Shown: positions 12,228 to 22,690 of the stretch, one piece after another
Numbering within the stretch: position 1 is the stretch's first letter
Layout of the letters: every line of letters begins with the position of its first letter
Origin: a virus
IMG/VR virus record: IMGVR_UViG_3300043437_000652
Location: 1 to 33,432 of that record
Length of the DNA stretch: 33,432 bases
Direction: 5' to 3' (one strand)
The notes under the pieces: generated by a model
Told to the model about the DNA's origin: nothing
The model's database searches: none
The model's input: the letters and a program-made list of their open reading frames with translations, nothing else
Made by a program: the position numbers and the translations under genes

Positions 12228-14550
12228 CCAAGTCACATACAATGTATTGATAGAACGCTTCAAGGCATTCGCTTCTGGTCATTACAAAATAGAACGTTTT
12301 TCGCATGGGCAAATTGACGTGACCGATATTGACAAGGAACAAAAGTTCCCTTGGATGCACGTCGTACCAGTAAGTATGCAACCGTCAAATGGTTCTCGTT
12401 CATTTACTTTGGACATTGTGTTTGCAGACATGCCGCGTGACATTGAGAACAAAACAGAATACCAACGCGAAAGTCTTTCGGACTGCATGCAACTTGCAGA
12501 AGACTTGCTTGCGGAAATAAAAAATGGCGGTGTCATATTTGGCGAAGACGTAACGCTGGAAGAAGGTTCGGCGGTTCAACCTTTTATGGAAGAATACACG
12601 CACGTATTGACTGGCGTTACGCTCTCGCTTACAATGACGTTCCCTTGGAATTGGAATGCGTGCGACATACCAGCAGACTGGACAACGGGCGGTTCTTCTT
12701 CTGGTGGTGGTGGCGGTTATGTTCCAGCACTTGTGTTGAAAGTAAACAACGTCGACAACATTAACCAAAGCATTTTGAATTTAGTTAACGGAACGAATGT
12801 TACTGTTGAAGACCTTGGTGATGGACGCGTTCGAATAAATTCAACTGGCGGCATTGCTTCTGTTTCTTGGGGCGAGATAGTTGGAAATATTGCAGACCAA
12901 CTTGACCTTGCAATTTGGTTTAATGAAAAAGCAGACGTGACAAGTCTTGCAGAGGTTGCGTTTACTGGTGACTACAATGACCTTGAAAACTTGCCACCGT
13001 TAAACAGTGGAACTGTCACAAGTGTTGGTTTGTCGTTACCACAACCAGCAAACAACGCATTCACAGTAAGCAATTCACCAGTCACTACTTCTGGAACACT
13101 TAACGTTACCGCGAACGGAACACAATTACAATACATTGACGGTACTGCTGCATTGCAAGCATTTCCAACAATACCAAAAACGCTTGCCGACTTAATAGGT
13201 AATGGTATCAAGCCGCAAGACTTAATTCAATGGGACGGTACGCAATGGGTTGTTGTTTCATTGCTTCAATTAAGTGAACTTGCAAATGTTGATGCACCAG
13301 CACCAAGCAATGGACAGTTAATTCAATACAATTCAACAACTCAAAAGTGGGAAGCAGTTACCGTTTCATTCACGCAAGTCAATTCAGACTGGAACGCAAC
13401 CAGTGGCGTTGCTGAAATACTAAACAAACCAACGTTGCCACCAGTAATTGGTGACATGCTCAAAAGTGTTTACGACACAGACAACGACGGCATTGTTGAC
13501 GCGGCAGAATGCATTCAAGTAATTGTTCGCAATTCAACTGGCGTTACATTGAACAAAGGTCAAGTTGTTTATTTGTCTGGCGCAACTGGCAACAGACCAA
13601 ACGCACTTCTTGCAGACGCTTCAACAGAAGCGACAAGTTCAAAAACAATTGGTTTTGTAATTCAAGACATTCCAAACAATTCAGACGGTAGCATTGCAGT
13701 CAACGGCACGTTGCACGACTTGGACACTTCTGCGTTTGCCGCTGGCGACACACTTTGGTTGTCTGAAACCGCTGGCGCATGGCAAGCAAACACACCGCCA
13801 GCAGAACCAGCACACGCAGTGTTTCTTGGTTACGTCGCGCGTTCGCATCCAAACTTGGGACGCGTAGTAATTCAAATTCAAAACGGTTATGAATTGAATG
13901 AATTGCACGGCGTGCAAATTTCAAGTGAAGCAAACAACGAAACAATTTTGTTTGAAAGTTCAACTGGTCTTTGGAAGAATAAACCAATTGCTTCTTCTGT
14001 TATCAGTGACGCAACAGACGTTGGAAAAAATTTGTTGACGCTTCCCAACCCTTCTGCAATTCGTTACTTGCGTGTCAATGCAGACAATTCCATTTCTGCA
14101 TTAACGCTTGCGCAATTGAAAACGGACCTTTCTGTTGGCACAAACATTTCTGTTGTGCTTGCTTCAAACATAAATAATGTAGGAACTAACTTCGAAGACA
14201 TTACTGGTCTTTCATTCGCGGTGACTGCTGGAAAAACATACAGGTGGCGTGCGACAATTAGTTTTGCCATGCCAACAGGAACGTATGCGTTTTCAACGAA
14301 TGGGCCGACAGCAACACTTATTACCAACCGTTTTACAATAGCAACGGGAGGCGGTACAACAACGCCAAGCAACCAAGGTCTTTATAACACAGGTACAAAC
14401 GTCACAGGTTCAAGCAGCGGTCTTGCAATTGGTGAAGGCATTTTTGCAGTTAGCGCAAGCGGAACATTTGTAATGCGCTTCCGTGCTTCTGTCGCTGGAA
14501 ATTTAACCATTCGCGCTGGAAGCGTTATTGAATACCAAGAAGTTTTGTAA
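12220..14550 (+). CDS. Chimeric tail protein: tail-completion-like head fused to fibre repeats
   Basis: A 776-residue structural protein of two parts. Residues 1-150 (MFNQVTYNVLIERFKAFASG, then FPWMHVVPVSM and SFTLDIVFADM) resemble the small tail-completion or terminator proteins of Bacteroidetes phages. A Gly/Ser linker (TTGGSSSGGGGG at about 155-166) leads to fibre-type modules: TVTSVGLSLPQPANN near 265, SELANVDAPAPSNGQLIQYN near 355, the VRNSTGVTLNKGQVVYLSG module (about 435-560, ending NGYELNELHGV), and a C-terminal VTAGKTYRWRATISF beta domain. It likely carries a receptor-binding or adhesion function at the tail. The fusion is unusual and is worth checking as possibly two proteins. The linker is in frame with no stop. 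Confidence 0.7.
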   Translation: MFNQVTYNVLIERFKAFASGHYKIERFSHGQIDVTDIDKEQKFPWMHVVPVSMQPSNGSRSFTLDIVFADMPRDIENKTEYQRESLSDCMQLAEDLLAEIKNGGVIFGEDVTLEEGSAVQPFMEEYTHVLTGVTLSLTMTFPWNWNACDIPADWTTGGSSSGGGGGYVPALVLKVNNVDNINQSILNLVNGTNVTVEDLGDGRVRINSTGGIASVSWGEIVGNIADQLDLAIWFNEKADVTSLAEVAFTGDYNDLENLPPLNSGTVTSVGLSLPQPANNAFTVSNSPVTTSGTLNVTANGTQLQYIDGTAALQAFPTIPKTLADLIGNGIKPQDLIQWDGTQWVVVSLLQLSELANVDAPAPSNGQLIQYNSTTQKWEAVTVSFTQVNSDWNATSGVAEILNKPTLPPVIGDMLKSVYDTDNDGIVDAAECIQVIVRNSTGVTLNKGQVVYLSGATGNRPNALLADASTEATSSKTIGFVIQDIPNNSDGSIAVNGTLHDLDTSAFAAGDTLWLSETAGAWQANTPPAEPAHAVFLGYVARSHPNLGRVVIQIQNGYELNELHGVQISSEANNETILFESSTGLWKNKPIASSVISDATDVGKNLLTLPNPSAIRYLRVNADNSISALTLAQLKTDLSVGTNISVVLASNINNVGTNFEDITGLSFAVTAGKTYRWRATISFAMPTGTYAFSTNGPTATLITNRFTIATGGGTTTPSNQGLYNTGTNVTGSSSGLAIGEGIFAVSASGTFVMRFRASVAGNLTIRAGSVIEYQEVL

Positions 14551-14568
14551 ACACAAAAAAATATAGAC

Positions 14569-14829
14569 ATGAAAACAATACACCCATTGGACATTTGGAA
14601 AGACGGTGCAACACAAACAGCAACGTGCTTGAAGTTGTATATTTCTTATGACGACTTGGAAACAAAAGCGGCACTTATTTACCAACTGTGCGACGTGAAC
14701 GACGTTGTAATTTATGAAGGACAAATTTTTATTTCTGGTCAAACATATTTGGATTGGGGCGCAAGCGGTGACAGTAATGAAGAAGCATATTTCATTGCGG
14801 CAACTCAATTGAACTTATCAATTTTGTAA
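14569..14829 (+). CDS. Small structural protein of unknown function (86 aa)
   Basis: An 86-residue protein starting MKTIHPLDIWKDG, with a beta-rich sequence (LKLYISYDDLETKAALIYQL and VVIYEGQIFISGQTYLDW). Its position between the fibre-like gene and the neck-like gene suggests a tail or neck component. Its stop shares a base with the next start. No known family recognised. Confidence 0.65.
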   Translation: MKTIHPLDIWKDGATQTATCLKLYISYDDLETKAALIYQLCDVNDVVIYEGQIFISGQTYLDWGASGDSNEEAYFIAATQLNLSIL

Positions 14830-15371
14830 TGGCAGAACTTGAAAACATTCGTGCAATTCTGGAAGCATTCGGTGACGAAGTGGTTCAACTTGCAAAAGAA
14901 AATTTGGAACGACCGCGCATAATACGTGGCAAGAAAGCACGACGTGTTGCAAGTGGTAAGTTGAAGAATGACTTGACGTATACGTTCTGGAAGCGTGGAA
15001 AAAAAGACGTGTTAATTTTTACAACACGCACAAAGCAAACACGCGAATACGCAGACGTAATTGAGCAAGGTCGAAGACCGTACCCGAACAACCCAAAAAA
15101 AACACCACCGCTTCAACCAATAATGAATTGGCTGCGTATTAAAGGCATTGCAATACGCGGAAGCAATGGAAAGTTCATTGAGCGTAATGAAGACAATTAC
15201 AGAAATGTAGCGCGTGTTATTGCACGCTCAATTCGCATTCGTGGTATTCAAGGCATTTTTTATTTTAAAGAAGCATTCGAAAAAACATTTGACCAGTACG
15301 ACCCACAAATTTTGAATGCTGCAATTGCAGACTTTGAAATGCGTTTGAAGTCAAACAAATACATAAAGTAA
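14829..15371 (+). CDS. HK97 gp10-like neck or tail-completion protein
   Basis: A 180-residue basic protein. The start (MAELENIRAILEAFGDEVVQ) followed by the arginine-rich loop KKARRVASGKLKNDLTYTF, then YADVIEQGRRPYP and QPIMNWLRIKGIA fits the HK97 gp10-like group, which joins the tail to the head. That family is named from the pattern only. It abuts the previous gene by one base and the next ATG lies two bases after its stop, so all three genes are one run. Confidence 0.6.
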   Translation: MAELENIRAILEAFGDEVVQLAKENLERPRIIRGKKARRVASGKLKNDLTYTFWKRGKKDVLIFTTRTKQTREYADVIEQGRRPYPNNPKKTPPLQPIMNWLRIKGIAIRGSNGKFIERNEDNYRNVARVIARSIRIRGIQGIFYFKEAFEKTFDQYDPQILNAAIADFEMRLKSNKYIK

Positions 15372-15373
15372 AA

Positions 15374-16666
15374 ATGGCAATTTCAATTACTCAACAACCA
15401 TACGCATTCGCACCACGTGGACAAAAGTTATTGTTCTATGCGTTGAGCAGCAACTTTCTTCAACCACAATTTAAATATGGCGTTTCAGTTTCTATTCAAA
15501 GCACAGGACAAACATTGCAGTTCTTCGTTACACCAGACATAAACAACTATTTGGTTTTTGACCTTGCGTCAATTGTAAAACTTCGCAATGAAGACACAAC
15601 AACAAATTGGCATGCAATAGAATTTTCTACACCGCAAGTCGAACCAAGCGGAACAGGGTATGAATTTTATTCTGTGACAATTCAAGAATGGTGGATTGTT
15701 GGTGGTGTTTTTACACACAATACGGAAGCCGACGAATTAACTGAACACGTTGTTTGCAACGGTGTACTGCAACCTTCGTATGGCTTCAAGCCAGATACAA
15801 ACACTGGTACAATTCCATTTGGTTACAAACTTGCAAGCAATACAAGTCGTGCAATGTCAGACCGCTTTCACGACACGCATGACTGGTGGCGTGCTTCTTC
15901 ATTTGCAATTGCAAGTCTTCCAGAAGCGCAACGCACTTTTATTCCAGTTCTTCCAACAGATTATGGCTTGCTGACAATTCCAACCTCATCACTTATTACT
16001 GGAAACAATATTAACTTCGTTGAATATTCAATTGTTAATGCTACGGGAGGAACGTACGTATACCAAACAAATTTTTCACCAGAAGAAATAACGCACATTG
16101 GAGTTTATCCAATGAATATAAATAACGATGCAGCGATAGACCAAAGACCAGCCAATACACCAAACTGGCGTTACTATCAAATACGTATTAAAGAAGGAAG
16201 CGCACAACGTTCTATGCTATACATTTTCTACAATGCAGAATTGTATGGGCAAAGCGACTGTCGTCACGACTACGTTCGTCTTGGTTGGATAAATTCTCGT
16301 GGTGGTTGGGATTACTTCAATTTTATAAAACGAAATGAATTTACCAATAACGCGGAACGAAAACAATACAGACAAGTGTTGTACAGACAAGCACCAAATA
16401 CATTCTTGGCAAGTGACCGACAACTTACAGACCGCGAAACAATAATTCGAAGAACGTTGCTAATTGTTTCTGACTGGATACAAGAAAATGAATTTGTTTT
16501 TCTGCGCAATTTGTTTGCGAGCAACCAAGTTCAAATAATTAAAGAAGATGGAACACAAATTCCAGTTTCAATTTCTGACAGTTCATTTGTCGAAAAGCGT
16601 GAACGCAATGGAAAACTTTTTAATGTTACAATGAACGTTACACTTTCACAAGATTACTGGACATGA
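15374..16666 (+). CDS. Tail structural protein, unknown type (430 aa)
   Basis: A 430-residue protein with beta-rich sequence and many aromatic residues (ITIQEWWIVGGVFTHN among them; a late segment around LGWINSRGGWDYFNFIKR). The WINSRGGWDYFNF segment is common in tail proteins of this phage group. Its last bases overlap the following large tail gene by 4. It likely sits at the tail tip or baseplate. No enzymatic motif is visible, and the exact role is inferred only from the neighbours. Confidence 0.6.
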   Translation: MAISITQQPYAFAPRGQKLLFYALSSNFLQPQFKYGVSVSIQSTGQTLQFFVTPDINNYLVFDLASIVKLRNEDTTTNWHAIEFSTPQVEPSGTGYEFYSVTIQEWWIVGGVFTHNTEADELTEHVVCNGVLQPSYGFKPDTNTGTIPFGYKLASNTSRAMSDRFHDTHDWWRASSFAIASLPEAQRTFIPVLPTDYGLLTIPTSSLITGNNINFVEYSIVNATGGTYVYQTNFSPEEITHIGVYPMNINNDAAIDQRPANTPNWRYYQIRIKEGSAQRSMLYIFYNAELYGQSDCRHDYVRLGWINSRGGWDYFNFIKRNEFTNNAERKQYRQVLYRQAPNTFLASDRQLTDRETIIRRTLLIVSDWIQENEFVFLRNLFASNQVQIIKEDGTQIPVSISDSSFVEKRERNGKLFNVTMNVTLSQDYWT

Positions 16667-19600
16667 AAAACGAAGTTCAACTTATTGTCGTCAAAGGTGA
16701 TGCAACCACTTACACAAGCGGGTTGTTTGGCATTAGCACTGCGGACCAAAAAATATACATTGACGAAGAAACATTTCTTGACTGTGATGCATACGAACAA
16801 CTAATTGCACAAAACGGTTTTGTGAATGTGTACGGTGAAAGTGGTTTGCTTGGGACTGTGCAAATTGATGGTAGTGCTTCTGACCTTTCATGCGAAACAG
16901 AAGTGGCAACATTTGTATACATTTCAGAAAACCCAACTGCAATTGCTGCTGGTGCTTACTTCACATTCACACTTGGTTCGCCAAAAGAAGTTTATCTTGA
17001 CCTATACGAAAACGAAAGTATTTCGCAGAACTGGAACTTCACAGACATAAGTGAATTCAAAGTTGTTGGAAGTTATTCAAGACAATTCAGAATTCCATTG
17101 ACGCAACGCAACCAAGAAATTCTTGGCGCAGTAAGTGAAGTGAATTATTTGTCAAATGAAAATGCAGACACGTTGTTCAATACGAAAGTGCCAGCAGAAA
17201 TTCGTGTGAACTCACTTCCAATAATTAAAGGTCACCTTCGAATTATTCGTGCATACAAACAACTTGACCGTTTAACAGACGTTGAAGTTTCATTCTATTC
17301 TGAAACACCAGACTTGTTTCGTGCAATTGGTGACAAGAAACTTCGTGACATAACTGCGCTTGCAGACTTGAACCACGTGTGCGATTACGCAACAGTTCTG
17401 GACGACACTCAGCCATACCGCTATACATTTCTTGACCGTGGTCAGAAGTGGGACAACACTGGCACGTTAAACACACGACCAGTTTTGAATTCTTCCAACC
17501 CTGTTTTTCCAGCAGACCTTACGCCGTCTGTAAAGTGGTCTTGGTTATTTGAAAAAATAATGAATGACGCTGGCTTCACATTTGACGCAGACGACTTGCT
17601 TGCTACGTTGGAAACTTATTACATGCCATTCATTACACGGCCAACATTAAATGACCCAAGTGCATTTTTGTTTGCTGCACAACTACAAACATTGCAAAGT
17701 TTTTCTAGCGGTGGCTTCTTAACTGGCACAACAGAATGGCAAGACAATTCAAACCTTTACGCAAGCGATACTTTTACTGCACCAGTTACAAGCGTTTACT
17801 ATTTTAATATTTGGACAAGTGTATTTGTTGCAAGTCCAATTTCCAATGGACGCATCATAGAAATTTATGTAACCGACATTACAACTGGCGTAGACTATCT
17901 TGCTGGAACTATTTCAAATGGCAATACTGGTGCGCAATTCATAGAAGGCTTTACGCCAACTTTTTTGACTTGTATTGAAACGCATCAATATAGAATAAAA
18001 TACAAAGTGTACAATTTGGCAATGCTGGAAATTCCAGTGCCGCAAGTGTTCAATGGTTACTCGCAACAATACACTGGTTGTGGTTGGCAGTTAGTACAAG
18101 TTGGAGACGTAACGACAAACGTTCCAGTATTTATGTCACCGCTTGCACCAGACATAAAACAAATTGACTTTGTGCGTGACGTTATTGCAATGCACAACTG
18201 CGCAATAATTCCAGACCGCACACAACCAAACCGTTTTATCATGCAGTCAATGAATGACTATCTTGGAAGCGGAAACAAAATTGACTGGACAAATAAACTT
18301 GACATTTCCAAAGACATAATTGTTGAAAGCACAACAGACTACCAAAAACAAAATATTGTTTTCACTTATTCACTTGGTGGTGACGTAGCAAGTAAATTTT
18401 TTAATGACGTAGGCCAAAGAACTTACGGCGACTACAAAATAAACGGTTACACAATTGACGCAACCACACCTTCAAACCAATTTGCAACTGGTGACAATAC
18501 AGTAAAACTTACAACGCAGTCAACACCAGCACAAGAAGTCGAGGGAACTTCTATTGTTATACCAAAATTCATAAATGATAAGGGTGAATTCGTTAACCCA
18601 GCAATGCGTTGCTTATTTATTGGCGGTACTGCTGACATTCAATTAACGGACGGCATAACGTCAACCTTAACAAGCGTTCCAGTTCTTTCGCATTATTCTG
18701 TTATCAATGCAGACTACACAGACAACGACTTAAATTTTGCACCAGAAACTCCGTTGCATGCAATTATTTCCAGTCCGTTCAATAACCTTTTCAATTTGTA
18801 TTGGCGCAATTATTTAAATGGAATTTATTCGCCACAGTCAAGACTAATGACTGCGCACTTTGCACTTGACCTTGTTGACATTCTTACATTTTCATTCGCT
18901 GACTTAATTTGGATTAAAGACAGTTGGTGGCGCATACTTGAAATAAATGACTACAAAGTTGGTGGCGCAGAAACAACAAGCGTGCAACTTCTGAAAGTAG
19001 TTGAGACAACTGCACCGTGCGAAATTATTCCAGTTGGTTCGCTTGTTAACGGACAAGTAATTTGGCAAGACGGCAACGGCAACCCAGTCGACGGCACAGA
19101 AATATGTTGCAATGAGTATAACTGGTTTTGGTCGGAAGCAAAAAACGCTTGTTATTCAAATATAATTCGCAGAACAAATTTGACGCAAGCACAACAGTCA
19201 AGAACATTAAATGAAATTCAAGCACCAGTGAATTCTTTGAAAAGCGCAGTTGGTTTAGACGCAGACTTGTCTTCACAATACAGTGCATTTGTTGGTTCTT
19301 CAATTCAAATTTCCGCTAACAACCTTGGCACACTTGCAGTTGGAAGAAACTTAAAATTGGATGCAGACAAACGTGGTGCAGTTCTTCTTGGTAAAAACGT
19401 TCTTGCAAAAACTGGTGGCATTCATTTGGGCGGTGGATGGATAAATGACACGGCAACAAATGCAGACGGTGGCCAACAGTTTGGTGTGGTAATGTTTTCA
19501 GCAAAAGACAATATTGCTGCAAGCATGGATACGTTACCACTTTTTATTGAAGGCATAAACAACGAACACATTGAATTGGCAAATGACACGCTACAAGCCT

Positions 19601-19866
19601 GTACGTTGACGCTAAATATTATTTATGGAACGTTTACTGGTTACGCAATAATTTTATTTCAATTACAGAAAGACAGCGCTGGCGTTTGTACTGCAAGCGC
19701 ACCTGTTCTTATTTATCAAGAAAGCACTGGCACTGCAAGTCCTTCTTTAATTATTGATACGACAACAAACCCAAACCAACACAGACTTTTGTTTCAAGCA
19801 TACGGCACTGGTTTTCCATATAGTTACATTGTCGTTGGCTCACTTCAATACACACAACTACGATGA
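16663..19866 (+). CDS. Large tail tip/baseplate protein with fibre-like C-terminus
   Basis: At 1067 residues, the largest gene of the genome. The first two thirds are beta-rich with segments such as FTDISEFKVVGSYSRQFRIP and EVSFYSETPDLFRAIGDKK, a pattern seen in baseplate hub-type proteins of Bacteroidetes phages. From about residue 845 (LTQAQQSRTLNEIQAPVNSLK) it becomes repetitive and Gly/Ala-rich (LGTLAVGRNLKLDADKRGAV, then LLGKNVLAKTGGIHLGGGW), like the beta-helical heads of fibres. This suggests a tip protein that also touches the host. The start overlaps the stop of the 430-aa tail gene. No lytic domain is visible. Confidence 0.65.
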   Translation: MKNEVQLIVVKGDATTYTSGLFGISTADQKIYIDEETFLDCDAYEQLIAQNGFVNVYGESGLLGTVQIDGSASDLSCETEVATFVYISENPTAIAAGAYFTFTLGSPKEVYLDLYENESISQNWNFTDISEFKVVGSYSRQFRIPLTQRNQEILGAVSEVNYLSNENADTLFNTKVPAEIRVNSLPIIKGHLRIIRAYKQLDRLTDVEVSFYSETPDLFRAIGDKKLRDITALADLNHVCDYATVLDDTQPYRYTFLDRGQKWDNTGTLNTRPVLNSSNPVFPADLTPSVKWSWLFEKIMNDAGFTFDADDLLATLETYYMPFITRPTLNDPSAFLFAAQLQTLQSFSSGGFLTGTTEWQDNSNLYASDTFTAPVTSVYYFNIWTSVFVASPISNGRIIEIYVTDITTGVDYLAGTISNGNTGAQFIEGFTPTFLTCIETHQYRIKYKVYNLAMLEIPVPQVFNGYSQQYTGCGWQLVQVGDVTTNVPVFMSPLAPDIKQIDFVRDVIAMHNCAIIPDRTQPNRFIMQSMNDYLGSGNKIDWTNKLDISKDIIVESTTDYQKQNIVFTYSLGGDVASKFFNDVGQRTYGDYKINGYTIDATTPSNQFATGDNTVKLTTQSTPAQEVEGTSIVIPKFINDKGEFVNPAMRCLFIGGTADIQLTDGITSTLTSVPVLSHYSVINADYTDNDLNFAPETPLHAIISSPFNNLFNLYWRNYLNGIYSPQSRLMTAHFALDLVDILTFSFADLIWIKDSWWRILEINDYKVGGAETTSVQLLKVVETTAPCEIIPVGSLVNGQVIWQDGNGNPVDGTEICCNEYNWFWSEAKNACYSNIIRRTNLTQAQQSRTLNEIQAPVNSLKSAVGLDADLSSQYSAFVGSSIQISANNLGTLAVGRNLKLDADKRGAVLLGKNVLAKTGGIHLGGGWINDTATNADGGQQFGVVMFSAKDNIAASMDTLPLFIEGINNEHIELANDTLQACTLTLNIIYGTFTGYAIILFQLQKDSAGVCTASAPVLIYQESTGTASPSLIIDTTTNPNQHRLLFQAYGTGFPYSYIVVGSLQYTQLR

Positions 19867-20042
19867 GAAAAGGAAACGACATACTTCCAACAATTCATTT
19901 AATGCGACGCGGCAATAAAGTCGACCGCTTCAACTATACGCTACGAGGAAAGAAACGAATGTTGTTTTTCTTTCTACAACTGCTTTCAATTGTTTTCGGT
20001 TGGGGCGTTCTTATTTACGTTGCATACAAATTATTTTTTTAA
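19863..20042 (+). CDS. Small single-pass membrane protein (59 aa)
   Basis: A short frame of 59 codons whose first 32 residues are basic (MRKGNDILPTIHLMRRGNK at the start) and whose last 27 are hydrophobic (MLFFFLQLLSIVFGWGVLIY). Overlapping stop and start (ATGA) with the tail tip gene and three bases before the tape measure make it a true gene. It could be a small tail or membrane-targeting peptide or a late membrane protein; no family recognised. Confidence 0.6.
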   Translation: MRKGNDILPTIHLMRRGNKVDRFNYTLRGKKRMLFFFLQLLSIVFGWGVLIYVAYKLFF

Positions 20043-20045
20043 GAC

Positions 20046-22685
20046 ATGGCCGAAAAAGATTACCAAATAAAAATAAGCGTTGACTCGTCTGGTGCGGTCA
20101 AAGGTATTGACGGTGTTACCGAAGCGTTGACTGGTGTAGAAAAAGAAACAGACCAAACAACGCAACGCATTTCTGAATTGCAAAAAACGTTGCAGACGTT
20201 TGACCCAAAGACGAAGCAATGGCAAGACGCTGCAAAAGAATTTAAAGAACTTGGTGGAAATACAAGCAAATTAAAGTCTGGATTGAAAGACTTGCAGACA
20301 ACGCTTGCAGCGACCACACCAGATACGCAAGAATGGAATGAATTGAACCAAGTGTATATTGACCTTGGTGGTAGCGTGCAAGAACTCACAGACGTGCGTC
20401 TGGCGAAGTTAGAAGAAGACTTGAATACGTTAAACCCAAATACGGACAAGTGGAAAGAAGCGAGCGCAGAATTTACACGACTTGGCGGTACGCTTCCAGT
20501 TGAACCAACAAAAAGTTTGAAAGCGCAAATTCGCGAACTCACAAACTTGTTAACGTCTGGAAAAATTGCAGAAGGCACCGCAGAATACCAAGCACTCAAA
20601 GACCAAATTTCCGACCTCAAAGACAAGTCACAAGACTTAAACCAAGAAATTGGTGCTGGTGCTGGTAACGCAATTGAGAAAACAAAAGGAAATTTTGCAT
20701 TGCTGCAAGAACGTCTTTTGAATTTAGACTTTGAAGGAGTTGGCGAAAGTGTAAAAGGTTTTGCAAGTACAATTAAAAACTTTTCATTCAAGTCAATTAC
20801 AGACGGAGTCAAGGGTGTTATTTCTTCATTTCGTACATTGACTGCTGCGTTATTGTCAAACCCAGTTACTGCAATTCTGGTCGGCATTACAGTTGCCGTT
20901 GCTGGAATTGTTGCAGCGTTTTCATTCATGCAAGACAAGGCGCGTGAAAACACACAGAAGGCAAACACTGAAATTGACAAGCAAGCAGAATACAGAAAAC
21001 AACAAGAAAAGAAAGTTCTTGCAGAAGTTGGTAATGACGCAAGAAAACAGTACGAACTAAAAAGACAATTTGCACAAAATGAAATAAACGACACAAAAAC
21101 TAAAATTGACAACCTTGAAAGACTACAACGCAGCAACTACGGTATAACAGAAGACCAAGAAAAAGAACTGGACACACTTCGCAAACAGTATTCGCAGCAA
21201 CGCGTCGACTATGAAATTCTTGCTATCGATAGAATAAACGCACTGAACCAAGCGCGTGTTGACCTTGACAGACAGTTCAACCAAATTGGTTTGACAGAAA
21301 GACAGAAGGCAAACCAAGACTTGGAAAATGCTTACCAAGACGAAAAGAAACGTCTGGAAGGTTTGGGTGCAAGTCAAGTTGACCTTGCGAAAAACGATGC
21401 AATATTTGCAGAAAGAAAACGTTTATTAAACGAAGGTTTTGCGAAGCAAGATAGAAGCGAAGCAAAGTCAAAAGCAGACGCACAGAAGTCAGCAAATGAA
21501 CAACAGGCAAATGACTTACAAGCATACCGTGATAAGGTGCTTGCAGTGCAACGTGAACTTTCTGCCAGCGGTCAAACAGAACAACAGAAAGAACTCGAAG
21601 CAGTTCGTTTGAAATATGCAGACCTTGAAAACGAGGCGAAGAAAGTTGGCGCAAATTTAAATGAAGTTCGCGAATTACAAAAGCAAGAAGAACTTGCAAT
21701 TGAAGTAAAGTACAACCAACTTCTTTTGGAAGAAGTACGCAAGGCAGAAGAAGAAATTCAACAAGAACTTGACGCGTATGCATTAGAAAACGAAGAAGCG
21801 TTAAAGTCAGAACAACAACGCGAACTGGAAAAAATTGGCGAATACTATTTTGAAAGAATTGAAACGTTGCGTGCTGCTGGACAAGACGCGTCTGGTTTAA
21901 TTGCAGAGCAAGCAACAAAGGAACAAGAAGTTCGTGACAAGTTCGCACAAGAACGTCTGGCGAAAGAACGTGAAATTGAAGACGTGCGTTTGATGGCAAA
22001 TACTGCTGGACTTCCAATGTTGCAAGCGCAGTACGAAATTGAAAAGGTTGAATTGCAAAGACAGTACGAAGACAAAATTGCACTTGCAAGAAAGAATGGC
22101 GAAGACATTACTGGACTGGAAGCAGAATACCAACAGAAACAACTTGACGCTGCCGCAGCATTTCAAGAAGCGCGAATAAATAATTCACTGGATGCTGCAA
22201 GCGGTTGGCTCACTTCTTTAAGTCAATTAAATACTACGTTTGAAGGAAAGACAGAAGAAGAAAGAAAACGAGCATTCAATAGAAACAAAGCATTACAAAT
22301 TGCACAAACGCTTATTGAAACTTACAAGGCAGCGCAAGGTGCATATACTTCACAACTTTCAATTCCAACTCCAGACGCACCAATTCGTGGCGCGGTTGCT
22401 GCTACTGCTGCAATTGCCGTTGGTCTTGCAAACGTTGCTAAAATTAAAGCGACGCAATACACTTCAAGCACCTCACCACCACCACCACCAAGCACAGATA
22501 CGGGCGGTGGCAATTTGTCTGTTGGCGGAAACACAAATACGCAAGCACCACAATTTAATGCATTAAACCTTGACTTTTTACAAAACAGACAAGCACAAGT
22601 TCAGCCTACATACGTTCTTGCAAGCGACGTAACAAACGCACAAGAAGCACGCGAACGTGTCGCAAACCTTGCACGTTTAGGATAA
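20046..22685 (+). CDS. Tail tape measure protein
   Basis: An 879-residue protein that sets tail length and likely helps DNA pass into the host. The sequence is mostly helical and coiled-coil (repeats of Glu/Lys/Gln with LQKTLQTFDPKTKQW and LKDLQTTLAATTPDTQEW early, and EEIQQELDAYALENEEALK late). A hydrophobic stretch near residues 273-294 (AILVGITVAVAGIVAAFSF) is typical for tape measure proteins. The last 60 residues are Pro/Gly/Ser/Thr-rich (SSTSPPPPPSTDTGGGN). By the 0.15 nm per residue rule, a tail of about 130 nm would be expected. It follows the tail tip gene and is followed by a hairpin. Confidence 0.88.
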   Translation: MAEKDYQIKISVDSSGAVKGIDGVTEALTGVEKETDQTTQRISELQKTLQTFDPKTKQWQDAAKEFKELGGNTSKLKSGLKDLQTTLAATTPDTQEWNELNQVYIDLGGSVQELTDVRLAKLEEDLNTLNPNTDKWKEASAEFTRLGGTLPVEPTKSLKAQIRELTNLLTSGKIAEGTAEYQALKDQISDLKDKSQDLNQEIGAGAGNAIEKTKGNFALLQERLLNLDFEGVGESVKGFASTIKNFSFKSITDGVKGVISSFRTLTAALLSNPVTAILVGITVAVAGIVAAFSFMQDKARENTQKANTEIDKQAEYRKQQEKKVLAEVGNDARKQYELKRQFAQNEINDTKTKIDNLERLQRSNYGITEDQEKELDTLRKQYSQQRVDYEILAIDRINALNQARVDLDRQFNQIGLTERQKANQDLENAYQDEKKRLEGLGASQVDLAKNDAIFAERKRLLNEGFAKQDRSEAKSKADAQKSANEQQANDLQAYRDKVLAVQRELSASGQTEQQKELEAVRLKYADLENEAKKVGANLNEVRELQKQEELAIEVKYNQLLLEEVRKAEEEIQQELDAYALENEEALKSEQQRELEKIGEYYFERIETLRAAGQDASGLIAEQATKEQEVRDKFAQERLAKEREIEDVRLMANTAGLPMLQAQYEIEKVELQRQYEDKIALARKNGEDITGLEAEYQQKQLDAAAAFQEARINNSLDAASGWLTSLSQLNTTFEGKTEEERKRAFNRNKALQIAQTLIETYKAAQGAYTSQLSIPTPDAPIRGAVAATAAIAVGLANVAKIKATQYTSSTSPPPPPSTDTGGGNLSVGGNTNTQAPQFNALNLDFLQNRQAQVQPTYVLASDVTNAQEARERVANLARLG

Positions 22686-22690
22686 AAAAA

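Noticed and set aside
20060-21136. Long open frame (358 codons) on the minus strand within the tape measure gene
   Set aside because: It lies wholly opposite the tape measure gene, its protein is Ser/Phe/Cys-rich without domain character, and it reflects the low number of stop codons opposite a gene of this composition.
21277-22089. Second long minus-strand frame (270 codons) within the tape measure gene
   Set aside because: The protein is rich in Leu, Gln and Phe and looks like the antisense of a Glu/Lys-rich coiled coil. There is no leader or neighbour that would support expression.
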